This document shows positions 11,197-23,498 of a stretch of DNA of 64,000 nucleotides, piece by piece. Numbering within the stretch: position 1 is the first letter of the stretch; every line of letters starts with the position of its first letter. The DNA is taken from positions 159,217 through 223,216 of the forward strand of contig NMRB01000816.1 of NCBI GenBank assembly GCA_002633025.1. Direction: 5' to 3'. Both the position numbers and the translations under genes were made by a program. Source of the stretch: Notospermus geniculatus. Taxonomy: Eukaryota > Nemertea > Pilidiophora > Heteronemertea > Lineidae. The notes below the pieces were generated by a model, which searched no databases, was not told the DNA's origin, and saw only the letters and a program-made list of their open reading frames with translations.

Positions 11197-11580
11197 GTGA
11201 GGTTTCGCAAATCTAACCAAAAACGAAGTAGGAAATACGAAATACGAAATTCTACTTCATTTCCATGATCTAATATATTTCAGGAGATGGTTGGTACCAT
11301 AAAATATCCCTGCTGCCAGAGCGTCTTTTAGCGTATGACGTTGGCCCGATAGAGTTACGGTTTTGAAATTTATCTTTCGTTTCCCTTTTCGTACATACGA
11401 AGTGGAAAAAAAATCAAGATGCACCATAACTCTCTCGGTCTTACATGATATGCTAAAAGACGCACTGGCAGCAGGGGCATTTGTGGCACCAAAACCACCT
11501 CCGAGATACATTAAGTCCTGGAAATGAAGTTGAATTTCATATTTCGTACTCAGTGTTTCGTCAGATTTGCGAAACCTCGC
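11197..11580. mobile_element. TA-type foldback MITE, GTGAGGTTTCGC family, copy 1
   Basis: 384 bp, arms of about 180-190 bp, ends GTGAGGTTTCGC / GCGAAACCTCGC, TA on both sides. The duplication counterpart is 21262-21636. Confidence 0.85.
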
Positions 11581-12992
11581 TATACTGTATGCTGCTAGAG
11601 ATTTTCTGGTGACAAACTGACGATAACCATGGCCAGTCACTTCCGGTCGCATACCGCAGGCCTATACATATACTTTAAAAAACTATATTCATACTTTGGC
11701 CATTTTGTTCACACCATTGAAATGAAGTTTGTACTTCCCAGCTATCGCCACGTACATGTAGGTCACACCACGGACCTAATGAACTGCCATGATCATATGC
11801 TGGCTTACTCTATACACAACCTTGAGGCGAAGTTAGCACCATTTAGCGATCATACCCAAATTATGAAAAATGACCTCAGGAGGTTTTCGCAGGAGTACCG
11901 AGTCCTCTTAGCAAATTCAAGCCCAAAGGTCGGCCCTCAGACCATGCAGGGACAATTTTACATTGGTGTTCTAGGACCAGCCCGCTGGCGCACCCAAATT
12001 TGTGCAGCGAATAGGTTTTCTGTCAAACAGTGTACGATGGGGCTGTTTCCAACGCCACACCGGGCACTTCAGATTCTGTGGAAGAATCGTTATGAACATG
12101 TGGAGTGGCCTGGTATAATCGATCTTCTGGCTTGTTTCAAATTTGCAACTCGTGTTGCATAGGCTGGTGTACAAAGTCTGTGCCAAGGGTACCTCGTCTT
12201 GGTAGAATCCATATACAGTACATGTGTACAGTGTTTACTACACTTTCTGTTGCACCAAAATCGCAGTTGTCCGGTCACACAGAGGTGGCATCGGCTTCTC
12301 CTGTTGGTGATGGTCGGCAGTGCTGACATACAGAGCACGCTGTTGATATCTACGAATCGAAATCCTGACACCGACGCATGGTGTCTAGCTTTGACATTAG
12401 GGCCTACAACTGCGATTTTGGTGTAGGCCTGTTTACTTACGCGCCTAAGTCATTAGGGTTTCCACAAACCAAACAGGATCAGATAGCCGGTACCTCTATC
12501 AATTCACAGACACCACATGGGAACTTTATACATGTACGTTATATCGAGTTCCTTTGGGTGAGGATATATTCTTGTACTTTCATTTGCTCGATAGATGCAC
12601 AGTAGGCTTTTGGTTCGCTCTCTATGCAAGTCTGGGCCTATGTCCGGACTTAACTCGGCCTACTACCCCCTTGGGGAGAACTCGTCTATCTTAGGTTGGA
12701 TTAGTTGGATGGGATTGCTATATGCAATGGGTCTAATGTGAATTAGAATTAGTGGCGTAAGTCGTCTGAGGTTTTGGGCGTTTGTGTGGAAGACACATTG
12801 GCAGATACGATAATGAGGGTGGCCAAAAGATGACGTGGCAACCCTCGCATCCATGAGACAGGAAGGGCCTACTCGTGACCCAGTGTCCGATTATTCAGGG
12901 TCTCAGCTGATTAGGCCTACTTAAAGGGTGTTTCCGAGTCTCTGAATGTGCGTGTCTCAGCACAGGAAGACGCGAGGCTGAAAGTAGACTTC
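11581..12992. other. No gene recognised; conserved between duplication copies
   Basis: Short ORFs differ in frame or stop between copies A and B, so they are not called. The block at about 12240-12370 is homologous (inverted) to 29541-29675, a dispersed repeat. Confidence 0.45.
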
Positions 12993-14157
12993 AGGGGTGG
13001 CCGCACAGAAACTCCGCTAGCGCTAGCGGAGCCCTTCTGCCGATAGTGCTGTACATTTTTCCATGCATTTTAACACCGATAGGCTGTCGAAGCACTAGCG
13101 GAGTTTCTATGCGGCTACCCAGTCGACCCGCAAAGGTATGAACAGCGCCACGACGTGTCAGCGGCGGTATTTGGCGGTACTAACTGCTAAATCACTGAAC
13201 GAAAGCGAGGCAGTGACGTAGGCGTAGCAGACGCTATAAAACAATCACTAATTACGCACGATTAGTAAGACGTTTGAAGGTGGCGTGATGTTTACATGTT
13301 GATGGGTGTTTCTCTACGAAAGTTGCCGAAAATTTCATCGAAATCGGTTCAGTTTTAGCCGAGTTATCGATCGAAAGGTAACCTTGTGTTTTCGAAAACA
13401 GGCGTTCTTCAAAGTGCGTACACTTTCTTGGAATAGTATTTTGAAACTTCTGCTTAGGTCATTCGGGTTGTTATAACATAGAAGAATCCACATGCGAAGC
13501 GTGGTTTTATGCACGCATGTCTGAGGGGTTGACAATCACCCCGAAACACAACCACATTTTCAAGAAATCTCTTTCGCTTTATCCATTGTCTAACTGGTTC
13601 CATGGGCTCCGACGGTGGCGCTGACTGGTCGAATCGTCAGTCAGCGCCACTCGGCCGCCAAGGAACCAGGTTTATGGCTGCGAGAATCGTTACCTACTGC
13701 TGTTCAAACTGCGTACAAAAACTTGGAATACCATGCCAATGTATGAAATTAATACAGATTGGAGATTGATAGTTTCTCCATCCATTCAGTTTTGCTGGTT
13801 TTATGCAGGCAAGTATTTATGGAGTTATTGCGATGTTTTTAACAACGCTCTACTCCAAGTGACCTCCAATTCTGTGCGGAGGACGAAATTTCTTAAACGA
13901 TTTCTCTTCACTCGTTTGCATTATTCCAAAATAAATTACACTAATGGAAAGCTCAGTGTCTTAGCTAAATACTGATGTATGGTTTATGTGGTTGAATTTG
14001 AACGGTCTTCTCGATAAACGCACTTTTGTGCGAGGTGTCCGATTTCTCGAATGAGGTACTCGAGGAGCCTTGTCGAGGGCCCCGATCGCCTATTATTTTC
14101 CCGCGCGCAAAATAAATCTGCCGTAGAAAAGGACCTTTGCGGGTCGACTGTACCCCT
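12993..14157. mobile_element. Small MITE whose right terminal repeat is interrupted by a 1,033-bp TA-type element
   Basis: The outer MITE starts AGGGGTGGCCGCACAGAAAC and its right end GCGGCTA/CCCCT is split. Within it, 13118-14150 has ends CAGTCGACCCGCAAAGG and CCTTTGCGGGTCGACTG, with TA at 13116-13117 and 14151-14152. The whole block is absent from copy B (site near 23092). Confidence 0.85.
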
Positions 14158-14559
14158 GCACGCTGTAGTTGGTAGTGTACGCCAGCCGCAGTTGACTGTA
14201 CGCCGATGGTGCTGCTTCCACAGGCCCCCTAGTAGGCTCGGCCGGTAGGCCTTCTACAAGTGCTTGCCCGTTCAGAATCTTTGCATTGGTAGGCCTACAG
14301 GCCTACCGGAGATTGTTGTTCTTTTCCTGTCTATTTCTGATCGGAGACAGATGCTAAAACGATCATACTTTTGCGACATTGTTTTGATTAGATCTGGCAA
14401 TCCAAGTATGTAGCTGTTTTCTTTCTGATGGCAGTGCTGTGCAACAATGTATTGATCTTTGCATTGATCTATGTACATATCCCACCTATGTAACACGTGT
14501 GGGATTCATGGCTACAGCTGGCTGTCAGAATAAACAGAAGGTTTTTGACGTAGAGTTAT

Positions 14560-15004
14560 GCTCAGTTCACACGATCCAATTTTTCTGTCAAACTTTTTGA
14601 TCAAACATTTTGGTCAAATTTTTCCATTCGACCCTCTGAATCCACACTGTGGATTTTTGTGATCAGTCTTTCGAATAGAGTCACGGAGAGGCGCAGAAGG
14701 CCTATAGACATAACCATACAAGTAGGTCCAACGCCGTGAAAATGACATCTATGGCTATTCATAACAAAAGGTCTGGTCATCGCGATCAGGGTGTTAATCG
14801 GACAATAAAAATATTTCCCGGCACCACACGGTACGATTTCTAATTATTTGGTCAAATCGTAGGAGAAAAATAGGACGGGCTCTATCCAAAACGATTTTGG
14901 ATTTCGAAATTGTGGTCAAATTTGTGGATTTTCCCCGTGCTACACGATAAAAATTTTGGCTGAAATTTTTTTGGTCAAATTAAATTGGACCGTGTGGCTC
15001 GGGC
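14560..15004. mobile_element. Foldback element, duplication copy A
   Basis: GTTCACACGATCCAATTT at the left against AAATTGGACCGTGTGGCTC at the right, with repeated TTTGGTCAAAT inside. The partner is 23499-23939. Confidence 0.65.
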
Positions 15005-15371
15005 ATTAGTAACATGATACAATTGTTGCAGAAAGTTTGTAGTCCTACCCCTCTTGGCAAAACCACCTTATAACTACCTCTACCCTACATTACATGTACA
15101 TTTTCCCCGTATGAGGTCACGCTGCGTGTGCTACTACAATGCGCCATCTTTCGGATGTTAAAGGAACAAAAGTAGGTGGCGTTTTGTTGCGTAACGAAAT
15201 GTATAAACCGGTGTAGGCTACATTTCACCGAGAATAGTGTACTGTCTGTAAAATTTGCTCACCCTTTACTGTGATGTACACATAATGCTGGTGATGTCAT
15301 AGCTCTGAGCAAAACGCTGTGATCTTGATGTTCGATCAGAAACTAATTAGTGGTCACCGTAAGCGATGTTA

Positions 15372-15765
15372 GTGAGGTTTCGCAAATCTGACGAAACACA
15401 AAGGACGAAAAACGAAATTGGACTTCATTTCCATGACGTAATCTATATCAGGAGATGTTTGGTACCACAAATATCGCCTGCTGCAAGAGCGTCTTTTAGC
15501 GTATGACGTGAGAGCAATAGAGTACGGGTGTATATAAAACTTTGAAATTTATCTTTCGTTTCCATTTTCCCAAGATATACGAAGTGGAAATTTGAAAATT
15601 CAAGATGCACCATAACTCTCTCGCTCTTACATGATATGCTAAAAGACGCACTGGCAGCAGGGATATTTGTGATAGCAACCATCTCCAGAAATACGTTAGG
15701 TCCTGGAAATGAAGTCCAATTTCGTATTTCGTACTTCGCGTTTCGTCAGATTTGCGAAACCTTAC
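15372..15765. mobile_element. TA-type foldback MITE, GTGAGGTTTCGC family, copy 2
   Basis: Same arms as 11197-11580. The right TA is altered to TG. Counterpart 24278-24669 in copy B. Confidence 0.8.
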
Positions 15766-16672
15766 TGTTATTTATTATGCGCATTTCGACTGTGTAACAT
15801 ATTGTATGTAACTTTGATTACTTTCATTTACCCAATCCGGGGGTTGGGCAAACGTAGGTACAGGTGACCAGGACAATGAGAGAATATTTCTTATGTAATA
15901 CAGAGTCCGCCTCATGTGTAGATAACGTGTACAGTATTTTAATCTGGTCCGAAGGGCGTTTTACATTACATTTGCTATAAACTATTATTCTTGTGACGTC
16001 ACTTCCGTCCAGAATTCCGAGATTATAGGCGGAGTTTTTGAGTAAAACTCAAATCTCCCAAAAAGTCGTTTAGCTTGTGAGTGTTTTGTTTATCGAGCAC
16101 CAGTCTTTGCCTTATGTACATATGATATAGTATAATATGAAACAAAGAAATACCGAAAGAAATAACGAGTCTTTTGTCATATGTTATGTGCATTGCTTCT
16201 TAATTTGCATTAGAGTGTAGCAGGAATTGGAATCCTTGGAATGAATGTCGTAGGAGCGGGTCGAGTCCTACATATTATAGAGACGAATTTTTTATCATTT
16301 CTTTTATTAGTAACACGATGCGTTACAACGGCATTCCGTGCGGCCAGAGGACACCGGAAATGGCTTCTGGGAGCGGTTCTCCTGTTACACCTTGCTGGTT
16401 GATTCGACGCTACCATTGCCTCGTCTTTATCCTGCTGTTCTTATTCTTAGCGTAGATTTGATTGGCTGAAATTATATGGAGTGTCAACAAACGCACCCAA
16501 AGCTGATTGGCATTTTGGAATCGGTGGACTGGCTTTGGTCCTTGAACACTGTGACCTACCAAAAGAGGGTAATTTATATTAGGCCACATAAAAAAAATTC
16601 CCGGTTTCTCATCAGAACTTTTTCAAAATGTCAATGAGGCACGCGGATTTTTTTTTTTTTTTTTTTTTTAGT
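15766..16672. other. No gene; tail of copy A and junction to copy B
   Basis: Copy A ends near 16545. The junction 16546-16672 contains an arm of the 7134-type foldback and a run of 22 T. Confidence 0.5.
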
Positions 16673-17415
16673 ACCCCTGATTTTTTTGGTAATGCGTTTT
16701 CCATTAAAAAATTGCCTACTCTAAAATTTCAAAATTAAAAAAAAAATTTTATTTGTTTTTGACCTATCTTTTCAGCTAAAAGCTGCTAAAAATAAAAATA
16801 AAAACCTCCCTCCCGACCCTGAAATACTAAAGTGCCCGGGCGCTAAACAAGTAATTTTTTTATCTGGCCTTACATGAGCGTCATACCACTGCGATTACCT
16901 TAAAAGTGTCAGTTCCTGTACTTTCTGACGTTTGTTTTTTCTCATTTTTTTATTTTTAGTGAGAAAAATCTTCACTGCTCAGTGCGATAGCCCGGAGTCC
17001 CCTTCAGCCCGGTCCTGTTGGTTCAGGAGACAAAAAAAAATACTTCACATTTTATAAGTGATTTGACTGGAAAATACATTCACAGAAGAATAAATTTAAT
17101 AATCATCACGGGAATGGATGTTCGAAATCTTTGACGGATTATCTATACTTTCTATAGGGTACTTGAATAAAACGCCAAGTGTTCCGAAATTTTTGCGTGA
17201 TATCAATAAGGCCATTTTTGGATATTTTTAACACTTGCCACGTAGCCTGCGGCGTCAGTGCAAGGTGTTTGTAAGGATTCTTGTTGATATTGAAGAAATA
17301 TAATCCAGTCTGGCGAATAAACGGGGCTGCGCGCTCTAGATACCATTTCTTTGGAGTGGCATTCGGAGGTTACTCGTCAACAGTTACACCATTTACGTAA
17401 CTTCATTTTTCGAGG

Positions 17416-17436
17416 CGCCATTTTGGATCACGTGAC
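17416..17436 (+). promoter_or_regulatory. YY1-like site plus CACGTG E-box upstream of PRR15-like copy B
   Basis: CGCCATTTTG (17416-17425) and TCACGTGAC (17428-17436), spaced from the ATG exactly as in copy A. Their conservation amid diverged 5' flanking sequence supports function. Confidence 0.5.
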
Positions 17437-17448
17437 TAAAACACCGCC

Positions 17449-17820
17449 ATGTCGTTCTGGAAAAAATCGTTCTGGAAAAAGTCAAAAGGGAAGGAATCGG
17501 ATAGTGAAAATGTGAACCCGCAGGCTGTGGATGATGCGGAGGCGAAACGAAAACTTAAGCACCAGCTATCAGTGTCGCGATCAGGTCGCTTTAAACAAAA
17601 AGAGAAGAAGCGCACTGGTTTTCTCGACCAGCCGGAGTTATTTAACGGCCCGGAAAATGAAAATGAAATGCCCGCAAAGGCAGTGGAACAGAGTAATTCA
17701 CAGACTCAAACCGGAAATGGTAGTATTGGCAGATCTCAGAATCCTTCAAATTGCCGCGAGGCAGAACAGAGACTATCCCAGAATACATCATTAACGAATC
17801 AGCAAACGGCGCAGGTATGA
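17449..17820 (+). CDS. PRR15-like: PRR15/PRR15L-family small protein, copy B
   Basis: Same 123-residue protein as copy A at 7975, residue for residue. The two ORFs differ at four nucleotides only: TCT/TCG, GAC/GAT, TCT/TCA and CAG/CAA, all third positions and all silent. Flanking non-coding sequence differs more, including short indels. That is what purifying selection, or recent gene conversion of the coding part, would give. The SRSGRFKQKEKKR core and the SFWKK repeat are present. The same CAG/GTATGA ambiguity exists at the end, and AATAAA follows near 18111. Function unknown. Confidence 0.72.
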   Translation: MSFWKKSFWKKSKGKESDSENVNPQAVDDAEAKRKLKHQLSVSRSGRFKQKEKKRTGFLDQPELFNGPENENEMPAKAVEQSNSQTQTGNGSIGRSQNPSNCREAEQRLSQNTSLTNQQTAQV

Positions 17821-18333
17821 TGGGAAATATTATAATTAGGTGATGATGATGTAAAGTGAACTGGGCTGAATTTTGCCTAGAGGGGCATGGCGGATCAAGA
17901 GGCCAGTGGCGAAGTTCAAAATGACAGTAAAGTGGCCTTTATTTAATATTTTGAGCATAAGATGTAGTTGAAATTTTTGTCCTGGAAACCAATCATTGCC
18001 CTCTTGGAGAATATCACTACAAAGCTCCTGTTTGTGAACTGATGATTACCGTGTTCGATTACTTACACCGGCCAGGCACTAGCGCTTTCTCAGGCATGCG
18101 CATTGGAGGCCAATAAAAGCGCGCTGTTGTGTTAGACACGAGTGTCATGGCGGATGCGCTCTGATTGGCAGTTTGTCCGCCATGACACTTTACTCGTGTC
18201 TAAAACGACAGCGTTTTATTTCATTTGCACGCCGATGTATGCGAGGGCTGTGTTTATCTGCATTCGGAAGTGACATCATGCTCTGCATGCTGGGAAACTT
18301 TCCTAAGTAACCGGCTCAAGGGGAGGTTTAGTA

Positions 18334-18935
18334 CACTCTTAAAAAATTCTTGTCACCACAACTTGTCTGCGAATATTGATGAGATGCTTTAGTCAGTCTG
18401 ACGAATTACGTCGTTCATGGCACGATTTACTGGTCATGGCGAGTCGCACATCTCTGTGACGAGTTCAGTCTGTCCAGCTGACAAGGTCTCTAGTTATGGC
18501 GATAAGTTGCAGGTGGCAGGGCATTACTGCGCATGCGCTTCCCTCACATTTATCGCTCAATTTCTTGAACTCTAAGCGTGTTGTCACCATCGTTGCCTCA
18601 TTAGCCATGAGGGTTTAGGGGTTATGTCTAGTAGTTTATATATTTCAGGTCGTAGGTTCGAATCCCGCCGTAGGCCCTGAAATTTGGGAGGGTTTTTCTT
18701 TCATATGTACCTGTTGTTAGTACTTGTAACTACCGCATAACGGTCTCTTGGCGCATAATTTTTTAATTTTTGTGTAGCCTGAATGACGAGATGTATTTGT
18801 TTCAATGATAAGATGTCTCTTTTCCGAGGATGACAAGTTAAAAACTTGTCAATTGACAAGATAGACCCTGTCAATTTAAGCATATTCTGAGAACGAGTTC
18901 CAGCTTGTCAGTACGACGAGAATTTTTTTAGAGTG
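18334..18935. mobile_element. 602-bp TA-type MITE (CACTCTTAAAAAATTC termini), private to copy B
   Basis: Ends CACTCTTAAAAAATTCT and AATTTTTTTAGAGTG, TA on both sides. Copy A has the empty TA at 8857-8858. It carries a tRNA-like segment. Confidence 0.92.
18610..18690 (+). other. tRNA-derived segment inside the 602-bp MITE
   Basis: GGTTCGAATCCCGCC is a near-consensus B box, preceded by GTCTAGTAGTTTA in the D-arm position. The acceptor stem does not pair well, so a functional tRNA is not claimed. Confidence 0.45.
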
Positions 18936-19179
18936 TAGCGTCTGGCGCGACAGGCCCGACTTGGAGAACTTCCGGTAAAGAAAATGCTGTCGTGCCAGGC
19001 CGGGGTAGGCTCGAGTAAGAAATCGAACACACTAAATAAGAAGTCATGGACAGAAAATGCATCTACCTGTACAGGGTTTTGTCCTCACCTCACAGGCAAA
19101 GAGGTCTGAAATTGGAATGAGTTTCTTACAGGAAGGAACCTCCCTAAAAACGAAACTGTGATTTTCAATAGAGACGGTA

Positions 19180-19405
19180 CTCTAAAATCCCACTTACCTG
19201 TCCCATTCCTGAACTGTGAAAAAAATGACTAAATCCTAAGTTGAAGATAATGGGGTGGGGGTATGATCAGAAACAGTAATGTCCTGTCCACTTACTTGTC
19301 CCACTCCCGAGCCTCGCAAAGAATGACAGCGTGTGATATCTTCAACTTAGGATTTGGTCATTTTTTCCGAGTTCAGGAATGGGACAGGTAAGTCGGAGTT
19401 TAGAG
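19180..19405. mobile_element. TA-type MITE, CTCTAAA family, copy 2
   Basis: Duplication counterpart of 9106-9330, so it was present before the duplication. Confidence 0.85.
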
Positions 19406-19850
19406 TATATGACTGTGACTAGGTTCTAGCCATATCCGGTTTACAAGAAAATGTTGGTGACAAATTGATCACGATGAATTATGATTAGTTTGAGACCATG
19501 CTAAACCTATCCCGGTGTGTAATTTAATTTCATCCAATGAACAATATTTTAACGAATGTTTCCCATCATTGTGTGTTGTGATATAATGAAAGGTTCTCAG
19601 TTTTATGTTATGGGGAAGTTTGTTTTTCCGTAAACGACGTGTGAAACGTGTGACGCTGGAAGTACAGGGTGTTCCATAATAAAACTTAATCAGGGCAAAG
19701 CAGCTGCATTTGCCCCTACTGTTAGCCGCCCTTCTTCTGCAACACCCTTTATGCGAGTTCTGCCTGCATGATTAGTCGATGTTTCAGTGTCGTCCAACTC
19801 TTTCATTCCTGTTGTTGGTTGCGGCATTATAATCCATTCCAACAGAGATA

Positions 19851-20236
19851 CACTGTAAAAAATGGAATAGTCCCCGCGGGTAAATTTTACCAATGCCATC
19901 GGCAATTTCGATTTACCACAGAAAAGGGTAATATTTGCTCAAAAGCGCAGGTCAATATTACCTATCCGTGGGTATTCTCAGGCACCTTCCTTACTATAGG
20001 GGGTAATGTTTACCTGGAACCGTGGGTAAAACTGGGGACAAGCTTACTACCAATTTACCTGCGGGAATATAGGTAGTAAGCTTGTCCCCAGTTTTACCCA
20101 CGGTTCCACGGTTACCTCCAATAATAAGGAAGGCGCCTGAGAATACCCAAGGATAGGTAATATTGACCGGCGCTTTTGAGCAAATATTACCCATTGGGAA
20201 AATTTACCCGCGGGGACTATTCCGTTTTTTACAGTG
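19851..20236. mobile_element. 386-bp TA-type foldback MITE (CACTGTAAAAAATGGAATAG termini), private to copy B
   Basis: Near-perfect arms including GTCCCCGCGGGTAAATTTT, TA on both sides. Copy A reads CACTAGTTCTCCC at the site. ORFs on its two strands are mirror images. Confidence 0.88.
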
Positions 20237-21261
20237 TAGTTCTCCCACATGACGTCGTGGCCATTTATTGTCCAAGCATGATATAACACTACCACACGCT
20301 TCCTCTCAAACAATTATTTACACCAAAATTTTTTGTTCCCATGGCCCGCTTTACCAGCTCCGCGTACCTGCGGCCATTGATAACGGTATTAGGCTTCAGA
20401 CGTCATATGGTGAGAACTGTTAGACCGTCATCTTTGTTGGAAAGGCCTACACAGTCAAGTGCGAAATCAAAATCCCGTGGGATTTTTGGTATAAAATTTG
20501 CCGGACTATCTAGATTTATAGAGAATGGCTTCTTGTGTATGAAAAACTTTCCCGGCACTTCCGGAAATTCTTCCAACGGAAGTACGGGCAATTGAATATC
20601 TGGAACTGACTTTGTCATTGGACCCCAACACTAAGCTTCGCAAAGGAGCGGAATGGGACCTGATAAGGCCCACCTGTTGTGGTTACCAATCTCACGGCCT
20701 CGTACACAACGGTATATTTTTTACTGTCATTTACCAAAGGTTTTGACAAGTTTTGAACTTGTTTTCCATATTTATAACTTTCTCCGCCGGAGATCTCACA
20801 CAGAAATTTCGTTGGTCTAGACCTGTTTTGTCGCAAAGAAATTTTTGTGAATGAAAAGGATCGCGCTTAGTGAAAGCTCCGCTTTTGTCGGGCGATGTGT
20901 TTTGGAAAGATCTGTTCAATGGTCGTGTCTGCTGAAAATTTACCAATGTTAATAGACGTTTTCTTAGGACCACGTAAATATTCTTTAATATTACCTATAT
21001 TGTGCCATTCTCATAGGTTTTGGGACAGGGTCCGTATAACAGCTATGAAAGAGATATATGATTCTTTAGAAATAAGTTACAATGCCGGCTATAAATATCA
21101 TGTTCCATGAGGTACCACATTTAGCTATTAGTATACATACAGTACAGGTGTATACATGTAGGCCTACGAAATATCAGGTGATTTGGAAAAAGGCGATCTC
21201 GTGTATTTCAGCTTTATATTTTGGTTTCCGTTCTCCGTTTTCCCAATGGCCACACTTAATA

Positions 21262-21636
21262 GTGAGGTTTCGCAAATCTGACCAAAAACGAAGTACGAAA
21301 TACGAAATTGTACTTCATTTCCATGATCTAATATATTTCTGGAGATGGTTGGTACCATAAAATATCCCTGCTGCCAGAGCGTCTTTTAGCGTATGACGTT
21401 GGCCCGATAGAGTTACGGTTTTGAAATTTATCTTTCGTTTCCCTTTTCGTACATACGAAGTGGAAAAAAAATCAAGATGCACCATAACTCTCTCGGTCTT
21501 ACATGATATGCTAAAAGACGCACTGGCAGCAGGGGCATTTGTGGCACCAACCACCTCCGAGATACATTAAGTCCTGGAAATGAAGTTGAATTTCATATTT
21601 CGTACTCAGTGTTTCGTCAGATTTGCGAAACCTCGC
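21262..21636. mobile_element. TA-type foldback MITE, GTGAGGTTTCGC family, copy 3
   Basis: Duplicated partner of 11197-11580 with the same arms and TA flanks. Confidence 0.85.
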
Positions 21637-23498
21637 TATACTGTATGCTGCTAGAGATTTTCTGGTGACAAACTGACGATAACCATGGCCAGGCACTTCC
21701 GGTCGCATACCACAGGCCTATACTTTAAAAAACCATGATCATACGTTGGCCTTTTTGTTCATACCCTTAAAGTGAAGTTTGTACTCCCTAGCTATCGCCA
21801 CGTAGGTCACACCACGGGCCTACTGAAGTGCCATGATCATATGCTGGCTTACTTTATACATAACCTTGAGGCGAAGTTAGCACCATTTAGCGATCATACC
21901 CAAATTATGAAAAATGACCTCAGGAGGTTTTCACAGGAGTACCGAGTCCTCTTAGCAAATTGAAGCCCAAAGGTCGGCCCTCAGTCAGACCATGCAGGGA
22001 CAATTTTACATGGGTGTTCTAGGACCAGCCCGCTGGCGCACCCAAATTTGTGCAGCGAATAGGTTTTCTGTCAAACAGTGTACGATGGGGCTGTTTCCAA
22101 CGCCACACCGGGCACTTCAGATTCTGTGGAAGAATCGTTGAACATGTGGAGTGGCCTGGTATAATCGATCTTCTGGCTTGTTTCAAATTTGCAACTCGTG
22201 TTGCATAGGCTGGTGTACAAAGTCTGTGCCTAGGGTACCTCGTCTTGGTAAAATCCATCCAGTACATGTATATGTACAGAGTTTATTACACTTCGTGTTG
22301 CACCAAAATCGCAGTTGTAAGGTCACAGATGTCTGGCATTGCCAGGGTCTAGCTTTCCTGTTGGTGATGGTCGGCAGTGCTGACACACACAGCAGGCTGT
22401 TGATATCTTCGAATCGAAGTCCTGACACTGACGCTTTTTTGATTCGATAATGTTGGAGGGGCAAAGCATGGAGTCTAGCTGTGACATTAGGGCCTACAAC
22501 TGCGATTTTGGTGTAGGCCTACATGTATTTACTTATGCGCCTTAAGTCATTAGGGTTTCCACAAACCACACGGGATCAGTAGCCGGTACATTATCAATTC
22601 ACAGACACCAAATCTTTGCATGGGAACTTTATACGTTATATCGAGTTCCTTTGGGTGAGGATATATTCTTGTACTTTCATTTGCTCGATAGATGCACAGT
22701 AGGCTTTTGGTTCGTTCTCTATGCAGGTCTGGGCCTATGTCCGGACTTAACTCGGCCTACTACCCCCTTGGGGAGAACTCGAGATCTTAGATTGGATTAG
22801 TTGGATGGGATTGCTATATGCAATGGGTCTAATGTGTATTAGAATTAGTGGCGTAAGTCGTCTGAGGTTTTGGGCGTTTGTGTGGAAGACACATTGGCAG
22901 ATACGATAATGAGGGTGGCCAAAAGATGACGTGGCAACCCTCGCATCCATGAGACAGGAAGGGCCTACTCGTGACCCAGTGTCCGTTTATTCAGGGTCTC
23001 AGCTGATTAGGCCTACTTAAAGGGTGTTTCCGAGTCTCTGAATGTGCGTGTCTCAGCACAGGAATTAGACGCGAGGCTGAAAGTACACTTCTGCACGCTG
23101 TAGTTGGTAGTGTACGCCAGCCGCAGTTGACTGTACGCCGATGGTGCTGCTTCCACAGGCCCCCTAGTAGGCTCGGCCGGCAGGCCTTCTACAAGTGCTT
23201 GCCCGTTCAGAATCTTTGCATTGGTAGGCCTACAGGCCTACCGGAGATTGTTGTTCTTTTCCTGTCTATTTCTGATCGGAGACAGATGCTAAAACGATCA
23301 TTCTTTTGCGGCATTGTTTTGATTAGATCTGGCAATCCAAGCATGTAGCTGTTTTCTTTCTGATGGCAGTGCTGTGCAACAATGTATTGATCTTTGCATT
23401 GATCTATGTACATATCCCACCTATGTAACACGTGTGGGATTCATGGCTACAGCTGGCTGTCAGAATAAACAGACGGTTTTTGACGTATTAGTTATGCT
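21637..23498. other. No gene recognised; copy B equivalent of 11581-12992 without the 1.16-kb insertion
   Basis: The empty site for 12993-14157 is near 23092. Short ORFs are not conserved in frame. Confidence 0.45.

Larger units (their letters stand above)
7194..16545 (+). repeat. Tandem segmental duplication, copy A (about 9.35 kb)
   Basis: Collinear with 16673-25678 in the same orientation, from ACCCCTGATTTTTTTGG to GGACTGGCTTTGGTCC. It carries PRR15-like copy A. Insertions private to this copy are 9743-9860, 10302-10637 and 12993-14157. By eye, alignable parts look roughly 95% identical; this was not computed. Confidence 0.95.

Noticed and set aside
11629-12162. 177-codon ORF at 11629 and its partial counterpart in copy B
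   Set aside because: Copy B has stops and indels that break the frame, no motif is recognised, and it lies in repeat-rich sequence.
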